Assembly (NCBI GenBank): GCA_963677655.1
Contig: OY782088.1
Length of the DNA stretch: 64,000 nucleotides
Direction: 5' to 3' (one strand)
Origin: Saccharicrinis sp963677655
GTDB lineage: Bacteria > Bacteroidota > Bacteroidia > Bacteroidales > Marinilabiliaceae
Below are positions 44,971-54,113 of this stretch, piece by piece; position 1 is the first letter of the stretch; each line of letters opens with the position of its first letter. Position numbers and translations under genes: made by a program. The notes under the pieces were generated by a model. The model ran no database searches. It saw nothing but the letters and a program-made list of their open reading frames with translations, and was not told the DNA's origin.

Positions 44971-45676
44971 AGCTTAATTTGATTAATTTATTATTCAGTG
45001 CATTAAAAATATATAAAGCATCTGCAGCTACATTTTCTAGATTACAGCAAACCTTTATCACTTCCATTGCCATTAAACTACCTATAATACCAGGTAAAGC
45101 TCCCATTACTCCAATAATATAATCTTTAGGCAGTTCAGGCTGCGATGGAAAAACATCAGAATACGAAACCTTATTTTTATAATTAAATACAGAATACTGT
45201 CCTTCAAATCCTTCTACAGAACCATGAACAAAAGGAATATTTAATTTATTTGAATATTCATCAATTAAATAGCGTGATTCAAAATTATCAGTAGCGCCAA
45301 CAATAATATCATATCCAGTTACTATATCATCAATATTATCTTTATCCAAAAATGTATTATAAATCTGAATATCTGCTTCCTGATTTAGGTTTTGTAATTT
45401 TTCTTTAGCAATTTGAGCTTTTGACCTTCCCACTTCATCTTCTCTATACAATATTTGTCGTTGCAAATTGGATATACTAACAACGTCATTATCCACTATG
45501 CCAATTTTTCCAATTCCTGCTGCCACTAAATATTGCAAAACAGGACACCCCAAACCTCCTGCTCCCACAATGAGAACACAAGCCTTCATTAACCTCTGTT
45601 GTCCTTCTTGCCCTATTTGATCAAGTATTAATTGTCTACTATATCGTTCCTGATTCTCTTTACTCAAAACACTCAT
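44960..45676 (-). CDS. thiF: ThiF/HesA-type ThiS adenylyltransferase
   Basis: The 238-residue E1-like enzyme has the nucleotide-binding VLIVGAGGLGCPVLQYL, the acidic GIVDND, and SNLQRQILYREDEVG with the conserved Arg of the family. It also contains IIVGATDNFESRYLI, where the catalytic Asp lies, and HGSVEGFEGQYSVF. It should adenylate the C-terminal Gly-Gly of ThiS as the first step in thiocarboxylate formation for thiazole synthesis. It is the last gene of the thiS-C-G-H-F operon, 17 bp after thiH. MoeB-type action on a molybdopterin subunit is excluded mainly by context. Confidence 0.9.
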   Translation of the reverse strand: MSVLSKENQERYSRQLILDQIGQEGQQRLMKACVLIVGAGGLGCPVLQYLVAAGIGKIGIVDNDVVSISNLQRQILYREDEVGRSKAQIAKEKLQNLNQEADIQIYNTFLDKDNIDDIVTGYDIIVGATDNFESRYLIDEYSNKLNIPFVHGSVEGFEGQYSVFNYKNKVSYSDVFPSQPELPKDYIIGVMGALPGIIGSLMAMEVIKVCCNLENVAADALYIFNALNNKLIKLSYGE

Positions 45677-45693
45677 AATCCCTTACTAAATAA

Positions 45694-46806
45694 TTACATA
45701 ACCAAACATTGATCCCAATCTTTCCAGACAGCTTCAAATCCTTCATTACGAATAGCTCTTTCAATTTCATCTGATGTTCTGTCATCTGAAACATCAAATT
45801 GTTTTAATTCCTTATCCGGATTAGAATACCCCCCTGGTTCTGTTTTACTTCCTGCACTCATACTGGTTACACCAATACCCATCATGTGATCTCTGAAATT
45901 GGCATTTTCCCTGGTACTCAATGAAATCTCCAATTCCTGGTTGAAAATTCGATAAGCACAAATTAACTGAACCAGCTGACGATCGGAGAGTGGATGATTT
46001 GGCTGAAAACTACCCACATGTGGTCTTAGTCTTGGAAATGAAATACTGTATTTGGTTTTCCAGTATTTTTGCTCCAAATAATGCAAATGCAAAGCAGTAA
46101 AAAAGCTATCCGTTCTCCAGTTCTCCAGGCCCAATAAGCATCCTAATCCAATACGATGAATTTCGGCCTGACCAATTCGATCCGGTGTTTCCAATCTATA
46201 TCTAAAATCAGCCTTTTTGCCTTTAGGATGATATTCCGGATATTTAAGTTTATTATAAGTTTCCTGATAAACATACACCGTATTTAAACCATGTTTTTTT
46301 AGTCTGTTATATTCATCTAAATCCATAGGCGCAATTTCTATAGATAAGTTTGCAAATTCAGATTTTAATAAAGCCAGTACTTCCTCAACATAATCAACTC
46401 CACATTTTCTAGGATGTTCACCTGTAACTAAAAGCAAATGCTCAAAACCCATGGATTTAATATGTTTCACTTCATCAAGAACCTGCTCTTTTGTAAGCGT
46501 ACATCTATCAATTTGATTCTTACAATTAAATCCACAGTATATACAACCATTTGCACATTCATTTGAAAGGTATAATGGTATATACATTTGTATTGTTTTA
46601 CCAAAGCGAGTTTGAGTTAGTTGGAAACTCTTTTGCGCCATCTGTTCCAGATAGGATTCTGCGGCAGGAGAAATTAAAGATTTGAAATCTTCAAGATCAG
46701 GATTAATCGCATTTAATGCTTGCTCTACATCAAACGCTGTTTTCGACTGGATTGAAGCAGTCACTTCATTCCAGTCATATTGCTCATGTATATGATAAAA
46801 GCTCAT
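45694..46806 (-). CDS. thiH: 2-iminoacetate synthase ThiH
   Basis: A 370-residue radical SAM enzyme with the CX3CX2C cluster motif ECANGCIYCGF (C84, C88, C91). It carries HLLLVTGEHPRKCG and the C-terminal LSTRENANFRDHMMGIGVTSMSAGSKT split over the barrel, as in ThiH. It cleaves tyrosine to dehydroglycine (2-iminoacetate) and p-cresol for the thiazole ring, and so replaces the ThiO route. It lies 20 bp after thiG. Confidence 0.95.
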   Translation of the reverse strand: MSFYHIHEQYDWNEVTASIQSKTAFDVEQALNAINPDLEDFKSLISPAAESYLEQMAQKSFQLTQTRFGKTIQMYIPLYLSNECANGCIYCGFNCKNQIDRCTLTKEQVLDEVKHIKSMGFEHLLLVTGEHPRKCGVDYVEEVLALLKSEFANLSIEIAPMDLDEYNRLKKHGLNTVYVYQETYNKLKYPEYHPKGKKADFRYRLETPDRIGQAEIHRIGLGCLLGLENWRTDSFFTALHLHYLEQKYWKTKYSISFPRLRPHVGSFQPNHPLSDRQLVQLICAYRIFNQELEISLSTRENANFRDHMMGIGVTSMSAGSKTEPGGYSNPDKELKQFDVSDDRTSDEIERAIRNEGFEAVWKDWDQCLVM

Positions 46807-46826
46807 TCTAACCTTTTATTAAAAAA

Positions 46827-47594
46827 CTAACTTAAGAAACTAGTAAGAGGACTACTTGCTTCTGCATATGCACTTACCTTTCCTAATCCAGACAGATAAG
46901 CAATTCTTCCTGCTTCCACACTCATTTTAAATGCCTTACCCATTTGCACTGGATCTTTTGCTACTGCAATTGCAGTATTAACCAAAACAGCATCTGCACC
47001 TAATTCCATTGCTTCAGCTGCGTGAGAAGGAGAACCTATACCAGCATCTACTACAACAGGTAGATTTGATTGCTCTATGATTATTTTTAAGAAATCACGA
47101 GTTTTGAGTCCCTGGTTCGTTCCAATTGGTGAACCTAAAGGCATCACAGCAGAAGCTCCTGCATCCTCCAGCTTTTTACACAATACAGGATCTGCATGAA
47201 TATATGGAAGGATTACAAATCCGTCTTTAGCTAGTTCATAACAGGCTTTTAATGTTTCCTCTCCATCCGGCAACAAATATTTTGGATCAGGATGAATCTC
47301 CAGTTTAAGCCAATTAGTACCCAAGGCTTCTCGAGCCAATTGAGCGGCAAATATGGCCTCCTTTGCATTTCTAACACCACTTGTATTAGGTAACAAGTTT
47401 AATCCCGGAATATTTAGATGATCAATCATATCATCATCATTCCCTTTCATATCCACACGCTTTAACGCAACAGTTACTAACTCTGATCCTGAAGATTGAA
47501 TTGCTTCAGCCATCATTTCATTCGAATTAAACTTACCAGTCCCTGTAAAAAGTCTTGATTTAAATTCTTTATCTGCAATTTTTAATATATCCAT
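46827..47594 (-). CDS. thiG: Thiazole synthase ThiG
   Basis: The 255-residue protein from ATG 47594 begins ILKIADKEFKSRLFTGTGK, the conserved ThiG start; a longer reading frame runs back into thiC but has no family match. The (beta/alpha)8 barrel carries VTVALKRVDMKG, LLPNTSGVRNAKEA, KLEIHPDPKYLLPDG and VVDAGIGSPSHAAEAMELGADAVL split over the phosphate site. It joins deoxyxylulose-5-phosphate, dehydroglycine and ThiS thiocarboxylate into the thiazole. It starts 10 bp after thiC. Confidence 0.95.
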   Translation of the reverse strand: MDILKIADKEFKSRLFTGTGKFNSNEMMAEAIQSSGSELVTVALKRVDMKGNDDDMIDHLNIPGLNLLPNTSGVRNAKEAIFAAQLAREALGTNWLKLEIHPDPKYLLPDGEETLKACYELAKDGFVILPYIHADPVLCKKLEDAGASAVMPLGSPIGTNQGLKTRDFLKIIIEQSNLPVVVDAGIGSPSHAAEAMELGADAVLVNTAIAVAKDPVQMGKAFKMSVEAGRIAYLSGLGKVSAYAEASSPLTSFLS

Positions 47595-47604
47595 TGCTAA
47601 TATT

Positions 47605-49383
47605 TTATTGTACTCCGGCACTACAGGCTGAAGTTTGATTTTCAATTTTTTCTCTAACCTCCATATTTGCACGCATGGAACAAAAATGCTCACCACACAT
47701 TGAACAAAAGTGTGATACTTTATCTTCCTCGTCAGGAAGCGTTTCATCATGATCAGAAATCGCTTTCTCAGGATCCAAAGCCAAAGCAAATTGATCACGC
47801 CATCTAAACTCAAAACGAGCTTTACTCATAGCATTATCTCTAATGTCGGCACCAGGGAATCCTTTAGCCAAATCAGCAGCATGAGCAGCTAATTTATAAG
47901 TAACCACACCTGTTCTAACATCATCCTTATTGGGTAATCCTAAATGTTCTTTTGGAGTAACATAACACAACATTGAAGTTCCATACCAACCAATCATAGA
48001 AGCTCCAATAGCACTAGTAATATGGTCGTAACCAGGGGCAATATCTGTTACTAAAGGACCTAAAGTATAAAATGGAGCCTCATGACAAAGACGCAATTGC
48101 TCTTCCATATTCTTTTTTACCAAATGCATTGGTACATGACCAGGACCTTCTATAATTACCTGAACGTGATGTTCCCATGCAACTTTTGTTAATTCACCAA
48201 GCACTTTTAATTCACCAAACTGAGCTTCATCATTTGCATCATAAATACTACCGGGACGCATAGCATCACCTAAAGAAACAGCAACATCATATTGAGCCAA
48301 AATATCACAAATCTCTTCAAAATGAGTATATGTAAAGTTTTCCTGATCATGAGTCATACACCATTTAGCCATGATGCTTCCGCCTCTCGAAACAATACCT
48401 GTCTTCCTTTTATCTGTTTTCTTAACCAAATCTTTAAGCATTCCTGCATGAATAGTGAAATAGTCAACTCCCTGCTCACATTGTTCTATTAATGTATCCT
48501 TATAAATTTCCCAGGTTAATTCTTCTGCTTTTCCATTCACTTTTTCCAAGGCTTGATACAAAGGTACAGTACCTACAGGAACAGGAGAATTTCGGATAAT
48601 CCACTCACGCGTTTCATGAATGTTTGCTCCAGTAGATAAATCCATAATGGTATCAGCTCCCCATCTAAATGCCCATACCGCTTTTTCAACTTCTTCTTCA
48701 ATACTTGAAGTAGTTGGCGAATTACCAATATTTGCATTAATCTTAACTAAGAAGTTTCGTCCAATAATCATTGGTTCAGCTTCAGGGTGATTTATATTTC
48801 CCGGAATAATTGCTCTTCCGGCAGCAACCTCATCTCTAACAAATTCTGGAGTGATAAAAGGAATATTTTCAAGTTGCTCAGCACATAATCCATTTGCTTG
48901 ATAATACACTTTTGCATTTTGATTTTCACGAATAGCAATATATTCCATTTCAGGGGTAATTATTCCTTGTTTGGCATAATAATATTGCGTAACAACTTGT
49001 CCTGTTTTTGCTCTGAAAGGTTTTAATCGTTGATGCTGGTGTCGAATAGAATCCAATGATGTATCCTCTAATCTTTTCTTACCATATTCCGAACTCTTTT
49101 CAGGTAGCTCCTCTACATCTTTCCTATCTAGTACCCATGATTCCTTAATTTTTGGCAGGCCCTTTGTTAAATCTACTTTATAAGTTGGATCTGTATATGG
49201 ACCTGAAGTATCATAAACAGTAATTGGGTCATTCTTTTCCATCTCACCATTAGATTTAATGGTATCAGATAATTTTATCTGACGCATAGGAACATTAATA
49301 TCAAATAGACTCCCTTTTACATAAATCTTTCTTGATTTTGGAAAAGAACCTGTCGTAATTTGCACATCCTTCTTATTATTCAT
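47605..49383 (-). CDS. thiC: Phosphomethylpyrimidine synthase ThiC
   Basis: A 592-residue protein from ATG 49383 (the upstream TTG/ATG extension is not conserved). It has RPFRAKTGQ-like and MEYIAIREN blocks, VDYFTIHAGML, IVSRGGSIMAKW, GDAMRPGSIYDA and PGYDHITSAIG, all typical of ThiC. The C-terminal cluster motif CSMCGEHFC (C560, C563, C568) binds the 4Fe-4S cluster. It rearranges aminoimidazole ribotide into HMP-phosphate. The gap of 209 bp to thiS is larger than others in the operon and contains a small 7-bp hairpin (49553-49570). Confidence 0.96.
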   Translation of the reverse strand: MNNKKDVQITTGSFPKSRKIYVKGSLFDINVPMRQIKLSDTIKSNGEMEKNDPITVYDTSGPYTDPTYKVDLTKGLPKIKESWVLDRKDVEELPEKSSEYGKKRLEDTSLDSIRHQHQRLKPFRAKTGQVVTQYYYAKQGIITPEMEYIAIRENQNAKVYYQANGLCAEQLENIPFITPEFVRDEVAAGRAIIPGNINHPEAEPMIIGRNFLVKINANIGNSPTTSSIEEEVEKAVWAFRWGADTIMDLSTGANIHETREWIIRNSPVPVGTVPLYQALEKVNGKAEELTWEIYKDTLIEQCEQGVDYFTIHAGMLKDLVKKTDKRKTGIVSRGGSIMAKWCMTHDQENFTYTHFEEICDILAQYDVAVSLGDAMRPGSIYDANDEAQFGELKVLGELTKVAWEHHVQVIIEGPGHVPMHLVKKNMEEQLRLCHEAPFYTLGPLVTDIAPGYDHITSAIGASMIGWYGTSMLCYVTPKEHLGLPNKDDVRTGVVTYKLAAHAADLAKGFPGADIRDNAMSKARFEFRWRDQFALALDPEKAISDHDETLPDEEDKVSHFCSMCGEHFCSMRANMEVREKIENQTSACSAGVQ

Positions 49384-49592
49384 CTTGAATTGAATATTGA
49401 TTTTTATAAAACTTGAAAAAACAGATACAAAGCAAGAACACCTATATGATAAGTAGCTCAATATCATATACATACAGCCACTTAACTATTAAAGCATCAA
49501 ACCTTATCAACTAAGAAAACCGATAACATACCTTATACCTATAGAATCATTAAGATATTTACGAATATCTAACTCGAAATATGGAAAGTTAA

Positions 49593-49799
49593 TCACCCTC
49601 CTTTGGTAGCAGAAATAATCAGAACCTTATCATTCTCTGAAAGAATAGTTGAATCCCATTGACTTTGCAATACTATTCGCTCATTTATTGCAATAGCCAA
49701 TCCTTTAAACGTAGAATTTAAATTTATTTCTTTAAACAGATCTGAAAGAATAAGGCCATCTAAAACCTTTTTCTTCTCATCATTTACATAAATTACCAT
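49593..49799 (-). CDS. thiS: Sulfur carrier protein ThiS
   Basis: A 68-residue ubiquitin-like protein ending in Gly-Gly (ISATKGG), the site of adenylation by ThiF and conversion to thiocarboxylate. It is the first gene of the biosynthetic operon and lies 72 bp downstream of a TPP riboswitch. Confidence 0.92.
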   Translation of the reverse strand: MVIYVNDEKKKVLDGLILSDLFKEINLNSTFKGLAIAINERIVLQSQWDSTILSENDKVLIISATKGG

Positions 49800-49871
49800 A
49801 CAATTTAATTTTACTCAAATGAGTTATTATTTAAAATATATGGTGCCGATAACATCGTGTAGAAATCACAT

Positions 49872-49942
49872 AATCCCTTTACAGCATTACCTGTACAGGT
49901 TCAATGGGTATGATCTCAGCCTGAATTTTAGGCACCCCTTAA
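49872..49942 (-). ncRNA. TPP riboswitch of the thiamine biosynthesis operon
   Basis: On the minus strand the sequence shows AGGGGTGCC, GGCTGAGATCATACCC, TTGAACCTGTACAGGTAA and TGCTGTAAAGGGA, the conserved parts of the thiamine pyrophosphate riboswitch. The P3 arm is nearly absent (ATT only between CCC and GAACC), so this copy is shorter than the one at 43371-43467. A near -7 element (TAACTTCG on the minus strand, 49956-49963) lies just upstream and would start transcription at the riboswitch edge. TPP should repress thiS-C-G-H-F. Confidence 0.93.
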
Positions 49943-50015
49943 TAAAAGTTGAATGCGAAGTTAAATAATTATTTTTAAAAAAATACAATCTTATTTCAAA
50001 TGATTTAAATTCAAA

Positions 50016-53000
50016 CTATAACCATTTGTCTATCAATTGCGCCAAATCATCCAATTTTACAGGCTTTCCGATATAATCATTCATACCTGCCTCAATACAT
50101 ACTTCTCTATCCCCTTTCATGGCATTTGCAGTCATTGCAACTATCGGAATGTCAAAATGATTTTCCCTAAGTGCTTTAGTTGCATCAAGCCCATTCATAA
50201 TAGGCATTTGTACATCCATCAGAATTAAATCAAAGGTAACATCCCCACTTAAAACCATTTCAACAGCTTCTTTTCCATTATTTGCAATAGCTAATTTAAG
50301 ACCAATTTTATCAAGCATCTTTTCAGCTATTTTCTGATTTATGACGTTATCCTCAACCAATAAAATAATCTTATTTTTAATTTTTTCCTCAAATGGAATT
50401 TTACTTTTTCCATTTCCTTCTTCTTCTACCAAAGTCCCTAAGAACATTTCTTTAATAGACTCAAACAACTGATTGTGCTTTATTGGTTTATGCAATACGG
50501 TATCAATAGAATCAAAACCATATTTTTGATTCCATTGTAAATCAGATGTTAATAAGATAACTTTAATATTATTATTGATTTCTTTTAATGTTGCAACAAA
50601 ATCATCTTCAATCCTACTAAAAATATGTGAATCAATAATTACCAGTTCAAGATCATTCTTTTCTTTTAAGAAATCAATTGCAGCTTTTTCATCTGAGCAA
50701 CTTTGAGAAACAATTCCCCAATTATTCAGGGTTTTCTTTAATAAAAGTAAATTAGTTTTATGATTGTCAATGATTAGAGTTTTAATTCCTTTGAACCTTC
50801 CTTCTTGTAGTTCATTTGACTCCTGGTTCTTATCGATATCAAATGGCAATATAAAATGGAAAATAGAACCCGGATTTTCAGTACTCCATGCAAAGTTTGG
50901 ATTTGGACTTTCAACCCATATTTTACCACCCATTAGTTCAATAAGCATTTTTGAAATACTCGTACCTAAACCAGTACCTCCAAATTTTCGTGTCGTTGAT
51001 CCATCAGCCTGAGTAAAGGATTCAAATATTTTTTCAAGTTTATCCTTCGGAATACCTATTCCAGAATCTTCTACAGCAAAATGCAAGGTTACCTGTGAAC
51101 CAATTTGCTTACTAACCTCAACTTTTAGCACAACTTCACCTTCTGAAGTGAATTTAACTGAATTACCTAAAAGATTAATTAAAACCTGAATTAATCGGCT
51201 TTCATCACCAATTAAAATATTTGGTATGGTTTGTTCTACACTACTGATTAACTCAATTCCCTTTTCATTGGTTTTAAAGGACATTTGATCCATCAAATAT
51301 TCCATTGTAGACCTAAAATTAAATGGATAAGGTTCAATTTTCATCTTACCTGCTTCAATTTTAGAAAAGTCAAGAATATCATTAATAATATTCAAGAGGT
51401 TTTCGCATGAGCGGCCAATAATAGAAACAACGTTACTCTGCTCTTTAGATAATTTTGTATTTCCCAGTAACTCTGTAGCTCCAATTATTCCATTCATCGG
51501 AGTACGAATTTCATGACTCATATTAGCTAAAAATTCAGATTTTGCTTTATTAGAATCCGCCTCTCTTTTCTGTATTTCCTTTTGAGCACTTATATCCATA
51601 AACGCCTCTAAATAACAATCTTGATTATTTAGCTTAATTGGAATAATATTTTTAAGAATAGAACGGGAAATATTGTTTTGTTGTACAATTAGTTGCTCTT
51701 CAAGCACCGATATCACAATCCTTGTTGCTGGATCAGAAATATGCTCTTCCTTTTGAGTAATAAAGACCTCTTCATACTCCTGATTCTTACTTGCCTCTAT
51801 TACTTCCTTAGGTTTTTTAAAGCCCATTATTTTTGCAGCAGTATCATTGGCCTGTATAATTTCTTTTTGATTGTTGACTATTAAAATTCCCACTGGAAGA
51901 TTTTCAATAATAGTCTTCATGGATTCAATCGATTCTTCCAACGAAACAGTGAGATTTCTTTTTTCCGTAATATCTTCTTTAATTGCAATAAACGATGATA
52001 TTGTTTTTGATTTACTTAAGACTGGTGAAATAATTACTTTTTCCCAATATGGTTCTCCACTTTTCTTTTTATTATTGATCTCCCCTGTCCATATTTTACC
52101 TGCTTGAATTGTATTCCAAAATACAGGAGAATTATTATTCCCAGATTGATGAAAAAGATCAATATTTTTTGTTAATACCTCCCCTTTATTATATCCAGAT
52201 ATTTCTTCAAATCCTTTATTTACATATTCTATATTCCCCTTGGTATCTGTAATCATTATTGACATAGGGCTCTGTTCAACAGCCTGTAATAATTTCAAAT
52301 TACTTTCCTCAGCCTTTTTTCTGGTTATCAGCACTTTCTTTATTTGTGCAATGAGATAATAAGTAACAACAATTGCTAACAGATTAAAAATAAATAATAT
52401 CAAATACTTAATATTATTGTACTTACTAATAATGTTTATACTTGCATTATTAAGAGAAACAACATTTTTATTGATATCATAAGATATTTTATTCTCTATT
52501 TCATTAATTCTTGAAAATAAGGATTCTGATTGTTTGATATAAAAATTTATTGTTTGCAGATAGTTTTCTCTATCCATAACCGGATTTTCCAAATTTGAAG
52601 AAATAATGGCACTAATTTTATCAGCCAACAATTCCAAATCTCCAATTTTAGGTGCTAATTCTCTTATTTCAGGAATACTACCCGTGAACTCATCAATTTC
52701 ATGCACAATTACTTCTGTTATCTGCTCTGTATCTTGCAGATTAACAGGTTTAACCTCATTCAAAGTTCCGCCTTTATCTAGAATTTCCACTATATCCAGA
52801 CTTTCAGAGATTAATGATGCTATATCATTTTGAGTATTTTTAAGTTGTTGCGGATGATCAATATTTGTAAAACCAGTGTAAAGCAAATTAAGCTTTAATA
52901 TATTTTTCTGAAGAACCTTATCTATTTTTTGTTTCTGTTCCTGATTATGAATAATCTTTTGATAACGAAGAATGTATGCCTGATCAAAATAATTCTCAAT

Positions 53001-53114
53001 TACCATTATAGCAGCTATTGTTAGCAAAAATATTGCTAATAAAAGATATAGCTTAACAACAATAGATTCATCGAATACTTTTGCAGATCTATTTTTATTC
53101 TTATCCTTAACCAC
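50016..53114 (-). CDS. Hybrid sensor histidine kinase (2 TM, PAS-PAS, HK, two receivers)
   Basis: The 1032-residue protein probably starts at GTG 53114; no in-frame ATG precedes the first membrane helix. Two transmembrane helices (about 20-45 and 235-258) enclose a periplasmic helical sensor region. PAS domains follow (about 275-390 and 395-510), the first with ENVNKGFEEISGYN-like FEEISGYNKGE. The kinase has H534 in ANMSHEIRTPMNGI and FGGTGLGTSISKML. Receiver 1 (about 775-890) is divergent with D828 in VIIDSHIF; receiver 2 (about 915-1030) is canonical with D967 in ILMDVQMPIMNG. No output domain or Hpt is present, so it must signal to another protein. It lies 32 bp downstream of a substrate-binding lipoprotein. 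Confidence 0.93.
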   Translation of the reverse strand: MVKDKNKNRSAKVFDESIVVKLYLLLAIFLLTIAAIMVIENYFDQAYILRYQKIIHNQEQKQKIDKVLQKNILKLNLLYTGFTNIDHPQQLKNTQNDIASLISESLDIVEILDKGGTLNEVKPVNLQDTEQITEVIVHEIDEFTGSIPEIRELAPKIGDLELLADKISAIISSNLENPVMDRENYLQTINFYIKQSESLFSRINEIENKISYDINKNVVSLNNASINIISKYNNIKYLILFIFNLLAIVVTYYLIAQIKKVLITRKKAEESNLKLLQAVEQSPMSIMITDTKGNIEYVNKGFEEISGYNKGEVLTKNIDLFHQSGNNNSPVFWNTIQAGKIWTGEINNKKKSGEPYWEKVIISPVLSKSKTISSFIAIKEDITEKRNLTVSLEESIESMKTIIENLPVGILIVNNQKEIIQANDTAAKIMGFKKPKEVIEASKNQEYEEVFITQKEEHISDPATRIVISVLEEQLIVQQNNISRSILKNIIPIKLNNQDCYLEAFMDISAQKEIQKREADSNKAKSEFLANMSHEIRTPMNGIIGATELLGNTKLSKEQSNVVSIIGRSCENLLNIINDILDFSKIEAGKMKIEPYPFNFRSTMEYLMDQMSFKTNEKGIELISSVEQTIPNILIGDESRLIQVLINLLGNSVKFTSEGEVVLKVEVSKQIGSQVTLHFAVEDSGIGIPKDKLEKIFESFTQADGSTTRKFGGTGLGTSISKMLIELMGGKIWVESPNPNFAWSTENPGSIFHFILPFDIDKNQESNELQEGRFKGIKTLIIDNHKTNLLLLKKTLNNWGIVSQSCSDEKAAIDFLKEKNDLELVIIDSHIFSRIEDDFVATLKEINNNIKVILLTSDLQWNQKYGFDSIDTVLHKPIKHNQLFESIKEMFLGTLVEEEGNGKSKIPFEEKIKNKIILLVEDNVINQKIAEKMLDKIGLKLAIANNGKEAVEMVLSGDVTFDLILMDVQMPIMNGLDATKALRENHFDIPIVAMTANAMKGDREVCIEAGMNDYIGKPVKLDDLAQLIDKWL

Positions 53115-53146
53115 TCGTCATCAATTTTATAAAATCGAGTATAAAT

Positions 53147-53950
53147 TTAAAAAATTAATGACTTCCTCCTATTAATTCCATATTTTCTAAATACAGAAAT
53201 TCCTTTTTCACCTGCTGCATAATTAATAAAATCCCTGGCTAAATCAGAATTATTACTTGTAGATAATATACCAGCATATATTTCTGCAGAAGACGAAACG
53301 CCATCATTTATTGGAAAAATATCAACCTCTTCAAGATTACCATTATGAAACAAATCACTTTGCCAATTAATAATCAATTGAGCTTCATTATTTTTTAAAC
53401 TTTTAACTAATCCTCTTGAATCTGTAGATAAAGCCACTACATTTGAAATCAGATCTTCATATATTTTTTTCTGATTTAATAACTTTCTGGTTTCAAAACC
53501 TAATGATGACGTCTCTGGGTTTGCAATAATTAAAGCATACTTCTTTTCAATCAATGACTGTATTTTACCAGAATAATTTAAAGGATTTCCTTTAGAGGAC
53601 ATTACAACTAAAGGATTAAAACCTATAAATACAGAATCGGTTATAAATGACTTAGAGTTACCTTGCAATTTTTTAAACCCTTCCTTTGAGGCTGGTAAAT
53701 AAATATCCCCTTTTAATGAGTACTGAATAAGGCTTGCTAGATTTTGTGAGCAATCATTATGTAATTTTATTACACATTTTTTTTCAGCCTCAAATTCATC
53801 CTTAAGTTCCATTAATGCTGGAACCATAACGTTCTCACAATAAATTAATATTTCATTCTTATTTTCTTTTGCTACGTCATTATTGTCTACACCTTGGTTT
53901 TTACATGAACCAACTAATAAAACAACAAATAGAAATATAAAATACTTCAC
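53147..53950 (-). CDS. ModA-like substrate-binding lipoprotein
   Basis: A 267-residue lipoprotein with signal YFIFLFVVLLVGSC (Cys16), started by GTG at 53950. The mature chain has the type II periplasmic-binding fold of molybdate/tungstate or oxyanion binders: ILIYCENVMVPALMELKDEF, GDIYLPASKEGFK, NPLVVMSSKGNPLNYSG and ARDFINYAAGEKGISVF. No ABC permease or ATPase gene is adjacent. The next gene, 32 bp away, is a hybrid kinase with a periplasmic sensor region. The pair may therefore be a ligand-sensing unit rather than a transporter. The ligand is unknown. Confidence 0.85.
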   Translation of the reverse strand: MKYFIFLFVVLLVGSCKNQGVDNNDVAKENKNEILIYCENVMVPALMELKDEFEAEKKCVIKLHNDCSQNLASLIQYSLKGDIYLPASKEGFKKLQGNSKSFITDSVFIGFNPLVVMSSKGNPLNYSGKIQSLIEKKYALIIANPETSSLGFETRKLLNQKKIYEDLISNVVALSTDSRGLVKSLKNNEAQLIINWQSDLFHNGNLEEVDIFPINDGVSSSAEIYAGILSTSNNSDLARDFINYAAGEKGISVFRKYGINRRKSLIF

Positions 53951-54113
53951 GATACAACGATTAATTAAACAACCTATAAAACAAAATCAGCAAAATACAA
54001 AAATGGGGGTAAAACTTTATATTTATTAAAATAATTCCTTAGGCAAGTTAAGGATAAACTAAGAATTAAACGTAGCATTTAGTCATAGAAAAGAGCTAAT
54101 TAATCAAATATAA

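Noticed and set aside
47595..47813. Extended N-terminus for ThiG running into thiC
   Set aside because: The added 73 residues do not look like ThiG; the internal ATG at 47594 gives the conserved family start and a 10-bp gap to thiC.
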